NCBI RefSeq assembly: GCF_023923225.1
Contig: NZ_CP099489.1
Location: 3,658,001 to 3,722,000, forward strand
Reading direction: 5' to 3'
Origin: Ornithinimicrobium faecis
GTDB lineage: Bacteria > Actinomycetota > Actinomycetes > Actinomycetales > Dermatophilaceae
Length of the DNA: 64,000 bases
Part shown: positions 51,152 to 63,593 of the stretch, one piece after another
How the letters are laid out: every line of letters starts with the position of its first letter
Position numbering within the stretch: the stretch's first letter is position 1
Program-made: the position numbers and the translations under genes
The notes under the pieces: model-generated
What the model saw: only the letters and a program-made list of their open reading frames with translations
Databases searched by the model: none
Told to the model about the DNA's origin: nothing

Positions 51152-51847
51152 GTGCGTGTCGTGATTGCCCGGTGCAGCGTGGACTATGAAGGGGCCCTGG
51201 TGGCCCACCTCCCCCTCGCCACCCGCCTGTTGATGGTCAAGGCCGATGGTTCGGTGCTGATCCACTCCGATGGCGGGTCCTACAAACCTCTGAACTGGAT
51301 GGCGCCGCCCTGCAAGATGGTTGAGCTCGAGCCGGACGACGAGGAGCGCGAGCAGGGCGTGGCCTCGGTGTGGCTGGTGCAGCACGCCAAGCGCGAAGAT
51401 CACCTGCGGATCCGCCTGCACGAGGTCATCTCGGACTCCTCGCACGACCTGGGCATCGACCCGGGCCTGATCAAGGACGGCGTGGAGGCCCAGTTGCAGG
51501 CGCTGCTCGCCGAGCACATCGCCACCCTCGGTGACGGCTACACGCTGCTGCGCCGGGAGTATGCCACCGCCATCGGTCCGGTCGACATCCTGTGCAAGGA
51601 CGCGGCCGGTGCCACCGTCGCCGTGGAGATCAAGCGTCGGGGCGACATCGACGGTGTCGAGCAGCTGACCCGCTATCTCGAGCTGCTCAACCGCGACCCG
51701 CACCTCGCGCCGGTCCAGGGGGTCTTCGCGGCGCAGGTGATCAAGCCGCAGGCGCGCGTGCTGGCCACCGACCGTGGCATCCGCTGCGTGACGCTGGACT
51801 ACGAGGCGCTGCGGGGCCAGGACGACACGACGTCCCGGCTGTTCTGA
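51152..51847 (+). CDS. nucS: Mismatch-specific endonuclease NucS/EndoMS
   Basis: Cuts both strands at G-T, G-G and T-T mismatches and replaces MutS/MutL repair in actinobacteria. The 231-residue protein has the N-terminal DNA-binding domain ([14 protein letters not shown], with SYKPLNWM) and the C-terminal RecB-like nuclease GPVDILCKD (Asp145) and VAVEIKRRG (Glu159, Lys161), followed by [10 protein letters not shown]. The tail ends SRLF, which may be the sliding-clamp-binding end. GTG 51152 has TAGGGT 7 nt upstream: leaderless. Confidence 0.96.
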   Translation: MRVVIARCSVDYEGALVAHLPLATRLLMVKADGSVLIHSDGGSYKPLNWMAPPCKMVELEPDDEEREQGVASVWLVQHAKREDHLRIRLHEVISDSSHDLGIDPGLIKDGVEAQLQALLAEHIATLGDGYTLLRREYATAIGPVDILCKDAAGATVAVEIKRRGDIDGVEQLTRYLELLNRDPHLAPVQGVFAAQVIKPQARVLATDRGIRCVTLDYEALRGQDDTTSRLF

Positions 51848-51992
51848 GCGTCGGATCGACCGACGACCCAGACAGACCGTCCGCGCTCGTGCAGGGCCGC
51901 CCGAGCCGGACCGGGATGTTGTCCACCAGAACGACTCTGACCTGAGCCGCGGCGATGGTGCGCCACACCGGCAGTCCGGGCACAATCGCAGG

Positions 51993-53540
51993 ATGACCCG
52001 CCGTGCTGCCATCGCCGCCCCGAACTCCTCGGCCACCCAGGCGGGAGTGCACGCCCTCGGCAGCGGCGGCAACGCCGTCGACGCCGCGATCGCTGCGATG
52101 GTGACCGCCACCGCGACCGAGCCGGGCATCGTCAGCCCGCTCGGCGGCGCCTTCATCAACATCTGGCCCGTGGACGGCGACCCCGTCGTGATCGACGGCA
52201 ACGTCGAGATGCCGGGCCGCGGTGCAGCCCCCGAGCGGTTCGGGAAGGGCCTGATCGAGTGCGTGACGACCTATGGCGGCGGGCTGACCACCTATGCCGG
52301 ACCCGGCTCGGTCGCCATCCCAGGCATGTTCGCGGGGATGGGCCTGGCCCACGAGCGGTTCGGGGCCGCACCGTGGGGCGAGTTGCTGGGCAACGCTGCC
52401 ACCCTCGCGGCAGACGGCTTCCAGCTCAGCCACACGGCGGCGTCCTACTTCGAGCTGGTGGCCCACAGCATCTTTGCCTGGGACCCGGACACCCGCCGGA
52501 TCTACACCAACGACGCAGCGGCCTGGGAGCCCGGCCACGAGATCCGCGACGACAGCCTGGTCGCGACGCTGCGTCAGATCGGTGAGGAGGGAGCCGCCAG
52601 CGTCTACACCGGAGACATCGCCGCCCGGATTGTGGCTGACATGAGCGAGCGGGGCGGTCTGATCACCGCCCGCGACCTGGCCGACTATCGTCCCGTGGCT
52701 CGCAAACCGCTGCGCACCCGGCTCAACGGCTGGGAGCTGGCCTGCAACCCCCCGCCGGCGATCGGTGGCCCGGTGCTCACCGCGATGCTGCGACTCATCG
52801 GCGACGTCAGCGGGCCGGTCTCCCCCGAGCACGCGGCCCGGGTGATGAAGGACGTGCTGGACCTGCGGCTGCATCGGGTCGATGTTGCCGACGACCTGGA
52901 GACTGCCGGGCACGAGCTGCTGGAGACGATCGCTGCGATGGGCGCGGTCGGTCTGCCCACCTCACCGGACACCGCCCACGTGTCGGTGGTCGACAGTGAC
53001 GGCAACGCCTGCGCGATCACCGCCTCCGCTGGCTATGGGTCCGGGATGTATGTCGGCGGCACCGGCATGCTCGGCAACAATGCCCTCGGGGAGCCGGAGC
53101 TGAATCGTCGGGGCCTGCACGCGCTGACACCGGGCACCCGGATGGCCTCCAACATGTCACCGACGACGGCGCGCCACCCCGACGGGACGGTCCTGTCGAT
53201 CGGCACCCCCGGCGCAGACCGGATCACGACCGCCTTGCTGCAGGTGCTGCTGCACTTCTGTCTGCACGGCGAGACGCTGCAGTATGCCGTGGACGCACCT
53301 CGACTGCACGTGCGTCACTTGGACGACGGCACAGTGCGCATCGACCACGAGGCGTCAGAGACGTTGCTCGAGGCGCTCACCGACCTGAGGGCGGCGGGTG
53401 CTCAGACGGCCGTGCCGCTGCATGCACACGAGCCGCACTCGATGTATTTCGGTGGCGTGGGCGCCGCCCTGCGCGCTCCGGACGGTGAGTTGACGGCGGC
53501 GTCGGACCCGCGACGCGACGCCGCGACGGTGGTGGGCTGA
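51993..53540 (+). CDS. Gamma-glutamyltransferase family protein
   Basis: An Ntn-hydrolase of the GGT family, 515 residues. ALGSGGNAVDAAIAAMVTATATEPG and GPGSVAIPGMFAGM are N-terminal family motifs; PDTAHVSVVDSDGNA contains the expected nucleophile Thr (about 326) at the autoprocessing site. There is no signal peptide, unlike classic periplasmic GGT, and no standard glutamyl-binding segment that I can point to, so the substrate may differ (compare cephalosporin acylase-like or cytosolic homologues). CACAAT lies 6 nt before ATG 51993, a leaderless-type start. Nothing notable is seen in 51848-51992. Confidence 0.85.
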   Translation: MTRRAAIAAPNSSATQAGVHALGSGGNAVDAAIAAMVTATATEPGIVSPLGGAFINIWPVDGDPVVIDGNVEMPGRGAAPERFGKGLIECVTTYGGGLTTYAGPGSVAIPGMFAGMGLAHERFGAAPWGELLGNAATLAADGFQLSHTAASYFELVAHSIFAWDPDTRRIYTNDAAAWEPGHEIRDDSLVATLRQIGEEGAASVYTGDIAARIVADMSERGGLITARDLADYRPVARKPLRTRLNGWELACNPPPAIGGPVLTAMLRLIGDVSGPVSPEHAARVMKDVLDLRLHRVDVADDLETAGHELLETIAAMGAVGLPTSPDTAHVSVVDSDGNACAITASAGYGSGMYVGGTGMLGNNALGEPELNRRGLHALTPGTRMASNMSPTTARHPDGTVLSIGTPGADRITTALLQVLLHFCLHGETLQYAVDAPRLHVRHLDDGTVRIDHEASETLLEALTDLRAAGAQTAVPLHAHEPHSMYFGGVGAALRAPDGELTAASDPRRDAATVVG

Positions 53541-53548
53541 CCCGAGGG

Positions 53549-53959
53549 TCAGCGCGGCTGACCGGGCACCGAGGACATGCCCGAGAGGCCGACACCGGCG
53601 TGCAACTGCGGGGGCCCAGCAACGTGCAGGCCGTCCACCCGTGCCAGCACGAGGTGCAACCGGGTGATCCGCATCAGTCGCTCCAGGCGTTCGGAGGCCT
53701 CCGCGATCACCAGGCGACGGTTCTGCCGCCGAGCCCGCTGGTGCAGCCCGACGAGCACCCCCAGCCCCGTGGCGTCGGCCACCTCGGCGTCATTGAGATG
53801 CAACACCAGGTCCCCATCGCCAGCGGCGAGGATGCGTTGCAGCTGTGCGCGGAGCTCAGGCACGGTGCGCACACCGAGCTGTCCGCGGATGGTCGCTTCA
53901 CGGCCCGGCGAGTCAATGAACAACTCGATGCCTGGCCCTGTCCAAGCCACTGCGGTCAT
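53549..53959 (-). CDS. STAS-domain protein (anti-sigma factor antagonist-like)
   Basis: A 136-residue STAS protein. EATIRGQLGVRTVPELRAQLQRIL is the N-terminal part and HLNDAEVADATGLGVLVGLHQRARRQNRRLVIAEAS the core. The usual DSSG loop reads DATG, so the phosphorylatable Ser is Ala or Thr, which suggests altered or absent kinase control. No cognate kinase or sigma factor is nearby. The start is ATG 53959 (MTAVAWTG), with GGAGGCCGGA directly upstream; a longer frame to 53998 has no support. Confidence 0.85.
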   Translation of the reverse strand: MTAVAWTGPGIELFIDSPGREATIRGQLGVRTVPELRAQLQRILAAGDGDLVLHLNDAEVADATGLGVLVGLHQRARRQNRRLVIAEASERLERLMRITRLHLVLARVDGLHVAGPPQLHAGVGLSGMSSVPGQPR

Positions 53960-54089
53960 TCCGGCCTCCGCCCACGTGCCCCTGAGTCTCCGGCACACTC
54001 GGTGAGTGTTGTCGAATCGTGTCTAACCAGGAAACGCCGTGAGGGCAGGAATGGTTGCCCCCTTTGAGGTCACAGTTTCGTAAATTCTC

Positions 54090-54746
54090 TCAATCGCTCG
54101 CGCGACCCGTGCGCCCAGCCTTCTGCGGCTGCTCTGCGCGACCGCCTCCGGGCTGCCACAGCACGTCGCCCCCAGCCTCCAGATTGGCGACCCGCGCCAG
54201 GATGAAGAGCAGGTCCGAGAGCCGGTTGAGATATTTCGCGGTGAGTGGGTTGACCCCGCCGATTCCCCGCTCGGCGTCCTCGGGTGCCGGGTCCGCGCCA
54301 TAAGCCTCCAGTGCCGCCCACGCACCGCGCTCCGCGCGACGCGCCACCGTCCGGGCCACGTGCAGGTGCGCCGAGCCCGGCGTGCCACCGGGCAGGATGA
54401 AGGAGCGCAACTTCTCAAGCTCCTCGTTGTAGCGGTCACAGTCCGCCTCGAGCTCATCGATCCAGGCAGCGTCGACCCGCAGCGGCGGGTACTCATAGGA
54501 CGCGCGCAACGGCGTGCACAGGTCCGCGCCGACGTCGAAGAGGTCGTTCTGCACGCGCACCAGCGTCTCCTCGACGTCGTGCCGCAGGCCTCCAGCCGCA
54601 ACGGCCACGCCGATCGTCGAGTTGGTCTCGTCGGAGTCGGCATAGGCAATCAGTCGCGGGTCGTTCTTGCTGGTGCGGCTGAAGTCTCCGAGGGCAGTCG
54701 TGCCGTCGTCGCCGGTGCGGGTGTAGATCCGGTTGAGGATGACCAT
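54090..54746 (-). CDS. Cob(I)alamin adenosyltransferase, PduO type
   Basis: Makes adenosylcobalamin from cob(I)alamin and ATP, the cofactor of the acyl-CoA mutase. The 218-residue protein has the N-terminal ATP-binding motif IYTRTGDDGTTALGDFSR, KNDPRLIAYADSDETNSTIG, FILPGGTPGSAHLHVARTV and ARRAERGAW (RxxxR-ER motif). A polar tail of about 30 residues (QPGGGRAEQPQKAG) follows. It starts at ATG 54746 (MVILNRIYTR), with GATGAT 6 nt upstream. The gene follows the atp operon and DUF2550 on the same strand, separated by array B3. Confidence 0.93.
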   Translation of the reverse strand: MVILNRIYTRTGDDGTTALGDFSRTSKNDPRLIAYADSDETNSTIGVAVAAGGLRHDVEETLVRVQNDLFDVGADLCTPLRASYEYPPLRVDAAWIDELEADCDRYNEELEKLRSFILPGGTPGSAHLHVARTVARRAERGAWAALEAYGADPAPEDAERGIGGVNPLTAKYLNRLSDLLFILARVANLEAGGDVLWQPGGGRAEQPQKAGRTGRASD

Positions 54747-54773
54747 GCCCGCATCATCGCATCCGGGCCAGGA

Positions 54774-54856
54774 CACGACGCGCTCGGTGGGCCAAGAACT
54801 CAGGCGCCCACGCGCTCGGTCGGGTCTGAGAGCGCCACACCACGCGCTCGGTCGGT
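54774..54856 (-). repeat. Family B repeat array B3 (3 units, 32-bp period)
   Basis: GCGCTCG (minus-strand CGAGCGC) at 54780, 54812 and 54844. Minus-strand units start CCGACCGAGCGCGTGG or CCACCGAGCGCGT, followed by variable 10-15 nt containing CTCAGA or CTGAGTT. The array abuts the DUF2550 stop codon (54857-54859). Confidence 0.92.
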
Positions 54857-55285
54857 TTAGGCGACGTTGGCGTTCCAGCCGGGGGGCACCGACTCCAGCC
54901 AGGAGCGCAAGGCCGTGTAGTGCTCCAGCCCGAGGGCGAGCTCGAAGCGGTCCGGCCCGTATTCACAGGGGACCGCAAGCACGGGGCCGTTCAACCACGG
55001 GAAGTCGTTGGGGTCCTGCGACCGGGCGATCCCAAGATCCAGCCCGGAGCGCTGCCACCGGTGCAGTGGGGAACGGAACGGGCCACCGCGACCGTAGTGG
55101 TCGAGGCGGCCCGAGTCGTAGGTGAGTTGTCCGCGGCGCCAGTCTGCGGACTGGTCCGTGCGGTAGGCGCAGGGGAAGGCGTGGTGAGCGCCGGCATACC
55201 GGGAGAAGAGGAGGAACCCCACTGCCATGACCAGGACGGCGCCCAGCATCGCGAGAGCGATGAGGAGGAGGGCGCCGCTGTTCAT
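54857..55285 (-). CDS. DUF2550 membrane protein
   Basis: A 142-residue protein with one N-terminal transmembrane segment (LLLIALAMLGAVLVMAVGFLLF) and a DUF2550 domain: FPCAYRT, RRGQLTYDSGRLDHYGRGG and CEYGPDRFELAL. DUF2550 genes commonly follow atpC in actinobacteria, as here (7 bp after atpC). The function is unknown; a role in ATP synthase assembly is only suggested by position. Confidence 0.9.
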   Translation of the reverse strand: MNSGALLLIALAMLGAVLVMAVGFLLFSRYAGAHHAFPCAYRTDQSADWRRGQLTYDSGRLDHYGRGGPFRSPLHRWQRSGLDLGIARSQDPNDFPWLNGPVLAVPCEYGPDRFELALGLEHYTALRSWLESVPPGWNANVA

Positions 55286-55292
55286 GGTCAGC

Positions 55293-55562
55293 TCAGGCGG
55301 TCAGACCGGACGCATCCACCTGTGCGGCGACGATGGTCACTCGGTCGTGGTCGACGGACAGGAAGCCCGAGTCGATGGTCACGGACTGGTGGCCGTTCTC
55401 ACCGTCGAAGCTGACGTCACCTGCGACCAGCACGCCCAGGAGCGGTGAGTGGCCCGGCATGATGCCGAGGTCACCGTCGGTGCTGCGCGCGCGCACAAAA
55501 CTAGCCTCGCCCTTCCAGACCATCCGGTCGGCGGCGACGAGCTCAACCTGCAGTGCACTCAC
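55293..55562 (-). CDS. atpC: ATP synthase epsilon subunit, short form
   Basis: F1 epsilon, 89 residues. The N-terminal beta sandwich is complete (LQVELVAADRMVWKGEASFV, GDLGIMPGHSPLLGVL, DSGFLSVDHDRVTIVA) and links gamma to the c-ring. The C-terminal helical hairpin present in epsilon of about 130 residues, which can block ATP hydrolysis, is missing; the frame ends at GLTA. It is separated from atpD by a strong hairpin. Confidence 0.95.
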   Translation of the reverse strand: MSALQVELVAADRMVWKGEASFVRARSTDGDLGIMPGHSPLLGVLVAGDVSFDGENGHQSVTIDSGFLSVDHDRVTIVAAQVDASGLTA

Positions 55563-55616
55563 GTGCTGTGTCCTCTCGGTGATGACGTGTGATCAGTCTA
55601 GTCCAGTGTCGTTCCC

Positions 55617-55648
55617 GAACGGGCGGCGGCCGAAGCCACCGCCCGTTC
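55617..55648 (-). promoter_or_regulatory. Intercistronic hairpin between atpD and atpC
   Basis: GAACGGGCGG pairs perfectly with CCGCCCGTTC. After one C-A mismatch, GGC/GCC continues and closes a CGAA tetraloop. It lies 27 bp after the atpD stop inside the operon; likely an attenuator or RNA-stability element. Confidence 0.7.
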
Positions 55649-55675
55649 GTGAACTCACCAGCTGATGGTGCTCGG

Positions 55676-58050
<2,375 letters not shown>

Positions 58051-58100
58051 GCCTCGCCTCTCTTGTCAGCCGTTTCGGGTGGTGGTGGTTGGTGGTGCCT

Positions 58101-58129
58101 GCCGCGCGACCGGTGACCGGTCGCGCGGC
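58101..58129 (-). promoter_or_regulatory. Intercistronic hairpin between atpA and atpG
   Basis: A perfect inverted repeat, two 14-bp arms (GCCGCGCGACCGGT and its complement) with one spacer base, lies 6 bp after the atpA stop and 50 bp before atpG. Such a stem could pause polymerase or protect upstream mRNA, lowering atpG expression against the three-copy alpha subunit. Confidence 0.75.
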
Positions 58130-58135
58130 GGGCGG

Positions 58136-59785
<1,650 letters not shown>

Positions 59786-59803
59786 CTTCTTCTCCTCGTA
59801 TGC

Positions 59804-59818
59804 GGCCCGGTCCGGGCC
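59804..59818 (-). promoter_or_regulatory. Short hairpin between atpH and atpA
   Basis: GGCCCGG and CCGGGCC, 7-bp perfect arms with one spacer base, 18 bp before the atpA start. Confidence 0.5.
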
Positions 59819-59846
59819 CGTGGGGGTGGGTCAGGGGGGTGCAGGG

Positions 59847-60655
59847 TCAGCTGATCATCTTGCGGCGCGCCTCGTCGAGACGGCTCAGGATGGTGCCGTC
59901 GATGACCTCGTCACCGATGGCGACACGGATGCCACCGACCACCGTGGGGTCGACGACCTCGTTGATGCGCACCGCACGGCCGTATTGCTGGCCGAGTGCG
60001 CTGGTGAGGCGCTCGCGGTGCTGCCCGGAGAGCGGCACCGCAGTGGTGATCGTGGCGGTCAGCTGTTCCTGCCGCCGGGCCGCGATGGACAGGTAACCGT
60101 CGATCGCGTGGTCGAACCGGGTGCTCCGGTGCGTGGCGGCCAGCTCGGCCAGACGCACCGTCTCCGGGGCGCTGCGGCCGTCGAGCAACCGGTGCACAAC
60201 CTGGGCCTTGGAGTCCGCGGGGGCACGGCGGTCGGTCAGCGCCGAGCGCAGCTCGCCGGTGCCGTCCACGATGCGTCCGAAGCGGAACAACTCGTCCTCG
60301 ACCTGGGAGAGTCGGCCCTCGGCCTCGGCCTGAGCCAGGAACGACTCGACACCGAAGGCCTCCAGGGTGGCGCTCAGGTCAGCCTCCGAGGCCCACCGCT
60401 GCGACGCGATGGTCGCCGCGATGCGCTGGGCGGGCTCGCTGACCTTGCCCGCCAGGAGACGGTTGGCCAGCTCGGCCTTCTCGCCACCCTCCCGGGACGG
60501 GTCGGCCAGCGCGCGCCGGAGCACCGCGTTGCCGCCCACCAGGTTGGCGACCTGGAGCAGTTCCTCGCCCAGGCGGCCGCGGTCGGAGTCCTGGTCGAGC
60601 ACCTGCGAGAGGACCCCGCGGGACTCGGCGAGAGCCGATCGTGACGCGCCCTGCA

Positions 60656-60656
<1 letters not shown>
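59847..60656 (-). CDS. atpH: ATP synthase delta subunit
   Basis: Peripheral-stalk subunit connecting b to F1, 269 residues, the long form seen in many actinobacteria. The N-terminal half includes SRSALAESRGVLSQVLDQ and FGVESFLAQAEAEGRLSQVED; the conserved OSCP end is VDPTVVGGIRVAIGDEVIDGTILSRLDEARRKM. ATG 60656 overlaps the atpF stop by one base (TGATG). Confidence 0.95.
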
Positions 60657-61318
<662 letters not shown>

Positions 61319-61369
61319 TCAACGAGGCAACGCCAGGATCGGTTCTGATGGGTTCTGGAGAAGCCAGCG

Positions 61370-61585
61370 TCAGGCGCCAGGCAGTCGGATGAAGTAGAGC
61401 ACCAGGGCGAAGATCGCGAGCGCCTCGGCGAGCGCGAAGCCCAGGATGGCGATCGGCTGGAGGATCTTCTGGGCCTCCGGCTGGCGGGCAACGCCATTGA
61501 TGTAGGCAGCGAAGATCAGGCCCACGCCGATGGCCGGGCCGATGGCAGCAAGGCCATAGCCGATGAGGGAGATGTCACCAGTCAC
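61370..61585 (-). CDS. atpE: ATP synthase c subunit
   Basis: Rotor-ring proteolipid, 71 residues, two transmembrane helices joined by the polar loop ARQPEAQ. The proton-binding carboxylate is Glu54 ([13 protein letters not shown]). It shows the H+-type pattern and not the extra Gln/Ser ligands of Na+ rings. A hairpin at 61611 precedes the gene. Confidence 0.97.
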   Translation of the reverse strand: MTGDISLIGYGLAAIGPAIGVGLIFAAYINGVARQPEAQKILQPIAILGFALAEALAIFALVLYFIRLPGA

Positions 61586-61610
61586 GTCAGTTCTCTTTCT
61601 ATGTGTTGTC

Positions 61611-61633
61611 CCGGGCGACTGTCAGCCGCTCGG
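61611..61633 (-). promoter_or_regulatory. Hairpin between atpB and atpE
   Basis: CCGGGCGACTG and CAGCCGCTCGG pair at 10 of 11 positions, counting one G-T wobble, around a single T. It lies 26 bp before the atpE start. Confidence 0.5.
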
Positions 61634-61658
61634 TGGCAATGAGCTATTTAGTTGTTGG

Positions 61659-62483
61659 TCAGTGCTCGTCCACCAGGGCGCCACCGATGTAGGAGGCGGC
61701 CAGGAGGACGAAGACGTAGGCCTGCAGGAACTGCACCAGCGCCTCGAAGAGGGTCATCGCGAAGGCCATGATCCAGGCGGGCACCGAGACGAGGCTCAGC
61801 AGCCCGCCCTGCAGGAAGAGCTCCCAGCCGCCGATGATGAAGACGACGAGCAGGAGGTGGCCAGCAAACATGTTGCCGAACAGTCGCAGCGCCAGCGTGA
61901 GCGGGCGGGTCACGAAGAACGTGAGCATCTCCAGAGCCAAGATGAACGGCTTGATCCAGCCGGGCAGCCCGCCGGGGAGCATGAACTTGAAGTAGCCGAT
62001 CGCGCCGTGCTTCTTCACGCCGACCCAGTGGTAGACGACGTAGACCAGCAGCGTGAGACCGATCGGAATGCCGATCCTCGCCATGGACGGCATCTGCACC
62101 GGCGGGATGATGCCCATCCAGTTGTTGAACAGGATGAGCACGAACATCGTGAAGAGGAACGGGACGAACGGCAGGAAGTCGCGGCTGCCGATCATGTCGC
62201 GAGCCACGCCATTGCGCACGAAGTTGTAGACGGCCTCGGTGCCGGCCTGACCCTTGCTCGGCACGATCGCGGCCTTGCGGGTCGTGGCGACGAGCCACCA
62301 GGAGAGCAGCCCGACGGTGATCGCCATGACGACCATGGGACGGGTGATCGCCAGGGTCATCTCGGACCCGAAGAGGTCGACGGTGCCGAACTTCACCAGC
62401 GGCTGCCAGAACAGCGAGGGGTCGGGCGGGAAGTGGCTCTCCCCCTCGGCCATAGGCAGCAGCATCGCCGCGGTCGGGCTCAC
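61659..62483 (-). CDS. atpB: ATP synthase a subunit
   Basis: Membrane stator subunit, 274 residues, six or so transmembrane segments. LALRLFGNMFAGHLLLVVF contains the essential Arg facing the c-ring, and LVQFLQAYVFVLLAASYIGGAL is the conserved last helix. The start has several candidates; ATG 62483 is taken from family-like length (SPTAAMLLPMAEGESHFPP), and ATG 62453 (MAEGESHFPP) is also possible. The 124-bp leader upstream contains short direct repeats. Confidence 0.96.
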   Translation of the reverse strand: MSPTAAMLLPMAEGESHFPPDPSLFWQPLVKFGTVDLFGSEMTLAITRPMVVMAITVGLLSWWLVATTRKAAIVPSKGQAGTEAVYNFVRNGVARDMIGSRDFLPFVPFLFTMFVLILFNNWMGIIPPVQMPSMARIGIPIGLTLLVYVVYHWVGVKKHGAIGYFKFMLPGGLPGWIKPFILALEMLTFFVTRPLTLALRLFGNMFAGHLLLVVFIIGGWELFLQGGLLSLVSVPAWIMAFAMTLFEALVQFLQAYVFVLLAASYIGGALVDEH

Positions 62484-62607
62484 AGGTTCTCCTCAGTCGT
62501 GCTCGGACGGGTGGTCGTGCTCAGTCGCGTCATGCTCAGTCGGATCGTGCACAGTCGGTCTGGGGCCGTGCCACATCGCGGCAGCAGGTGCCGACTCGCG
62601 GGGGACG
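62484..62607 (-). other. atpB leader with CTCAGTCG direct repeats
   Basis: CTCAGTCG occurs on the plus strand at 62492, 62520 and 62535, with CACAGTCG at 62550. The last three are spaced 15 bp. No gene is seen here. These may be a protein-binding array or a local tandem duplication in the leader between the AtpZ-like gene and atpB. Confidence 0.5.
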
Positions 62608-62892
62608 TCATGACGTACCGTACCGGTTCCAGATGACATACATGGACAGGGCCATCCCCGCCAGCAGGCCGATGACCACGAAAAAAGTCAGGTCGAGCCA
62701 GTGGTCGAGGGCAAAGCCGGCGCCGCCGAACAGCAGCGGGCCAGCCAGCAGATAGGCGATCACATCAGTGGCAATGTTGGTCTGGGCGGCATAGCCCTGC
62801 GTGTGCTCGGGCTCGGCACTCCCCTGGGGGTCGCTCGAGCGCTCGGGCTGCTCGGTCATCGGTGCACTCCCGCCATCGGCTCGCGACATCAT
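62608..62892 (-). CDS. AtpZ/AtpI-like small membrane protein
   Basis: A 94-residue protein with a polar N-terminus and two hydrophobic segments (VIAYLLAGPLLFGGAGFAL and LTFFVVIGLLAGMALSMYVI), the layout of AtpZ/AtpI-type proteins encoded at the head of atp operons. ATG 62892 overlaps the upstream stop (ATGA); ATG 62859 is an alternative start. It has a probable assembly or Mg2+ role known only for distant homologues. Confidence 0.78.
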   Translation of the reverse strand: MMSRADGGSAPMTEQPERSSDPQGSAEPEHTQGYAAQTNIATDVIAYLLAGPLLFGGAGFALDHWLDLTFFVVIGLLAGMALSMYVIWNRYGTS

Positions 62893-63365
62893 CGCACCTC
62901 ACCGGCCGTTGAGTCACTCTCGCCGCCAAAGACGAGCTGGCGCGAGCCGGTGTAGCCCACCACCGTGCCGATCTGGAAGGCCATGCCGGCCGCCAGGAAG
63001 CCCAACCCGAGCGGGAGCATGTCGATCCAGCCCACGCGGGAGAGCAGGAAGAGCACTGCGAAGCCCACGAGGACCTGCAGGCCCAGCAGGGCGAAGGCCC
63101 CCGCCATCGTGGCGTAGGCGGGGCCGGCCACGACACCGGTGATGCCGACCAGGCCCGCCAGGAAGATGCTCACGCCGATCCCGCCACCGATCAGGGCAGA
63201 GATCGCGGCCCACTCGTCCCAGACGGCCCAGGCGATGACGCCGGCCAGCAGGGTGACGGCCAGTCCGGGCAGGAGGGAGAAGGTGACCATCCGGCGCCGC
63301 ACGGACCCGAGCGCACGCCGAGGGCGTGGCTGGGGGCTGCGGCTGCCTGGCATCGGCTTCCTCAC
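62889..63365 (-). CDS. AtpI-like membrane protein, first gene of the atp operon
   Basis: A 158-residue protein with a basic N-terminus (RSPQPRPRRALGSVRRRM) and four hydrophobic segments (LLPGLAVTLLAGVIAWAVW, ISALIGGGIGVSIFLAGLVG, LLGLQVLVGFAVLFLLS and MLPLGLGFLAAGMAFQIGTVV). Position and topology fit AtpI, which assists c-ring assembly in some bacteria. The start is ATG 63365 or ATG 63353. Confidence 0.72.
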   Translation of the reverse strand: MRKPMPGSRSPQPRPRRALGSVRRRMVTFSLLPGLAVTLLAGVIAWAVWDEWAAISALIGGGIGVSIFLAGLVGITGVVAGPAYATMAGAFALLGLQVLVGFAVLFLLSRVGWIDMLPLGLGFLAAGMAFQIGTVVGYTGSRQLVFGGESDSTAGEVR

Positions 63366-63593
63366 TGGTCGGAGCGGGGGTCGGTGCTGTCGGGATGACG
63401 TCAGAAACGCACGTCGAGGTGCTTGTGAAAGTTATCACAAGCACCCGGCGGGGGCCTAGTCGCAATCCTTCATACCCTCGGTGACCTTGCTCACGCAGGC
63501 CCACATGAGGCCCCGAGTTCGGGACATCTGTCACGAACTGTGGGCCCTCTTGGCGCTTATCGTGAGACGACCAACGACGGTGGGGGATCACCA
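63366..63593. promoter_or_regulatory. Upstream region of the atp operon with an 11-bp perfect inverted repeat
   Basis: This 228-bp gap between divergent genes should hold the atp promoter. GGTGCTTGTGA and TCACAAGCACC (63418-63445) form a perfect 11-bp inverted repeat around AAGTTA, 53 bp before the AtpI-like start. The arms and 28-bp size fit a dimeric repressor or activator site, or an mRNA leader hairpin. I could not place convincing -35 and -10 boxes. Confidence 0.55.
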
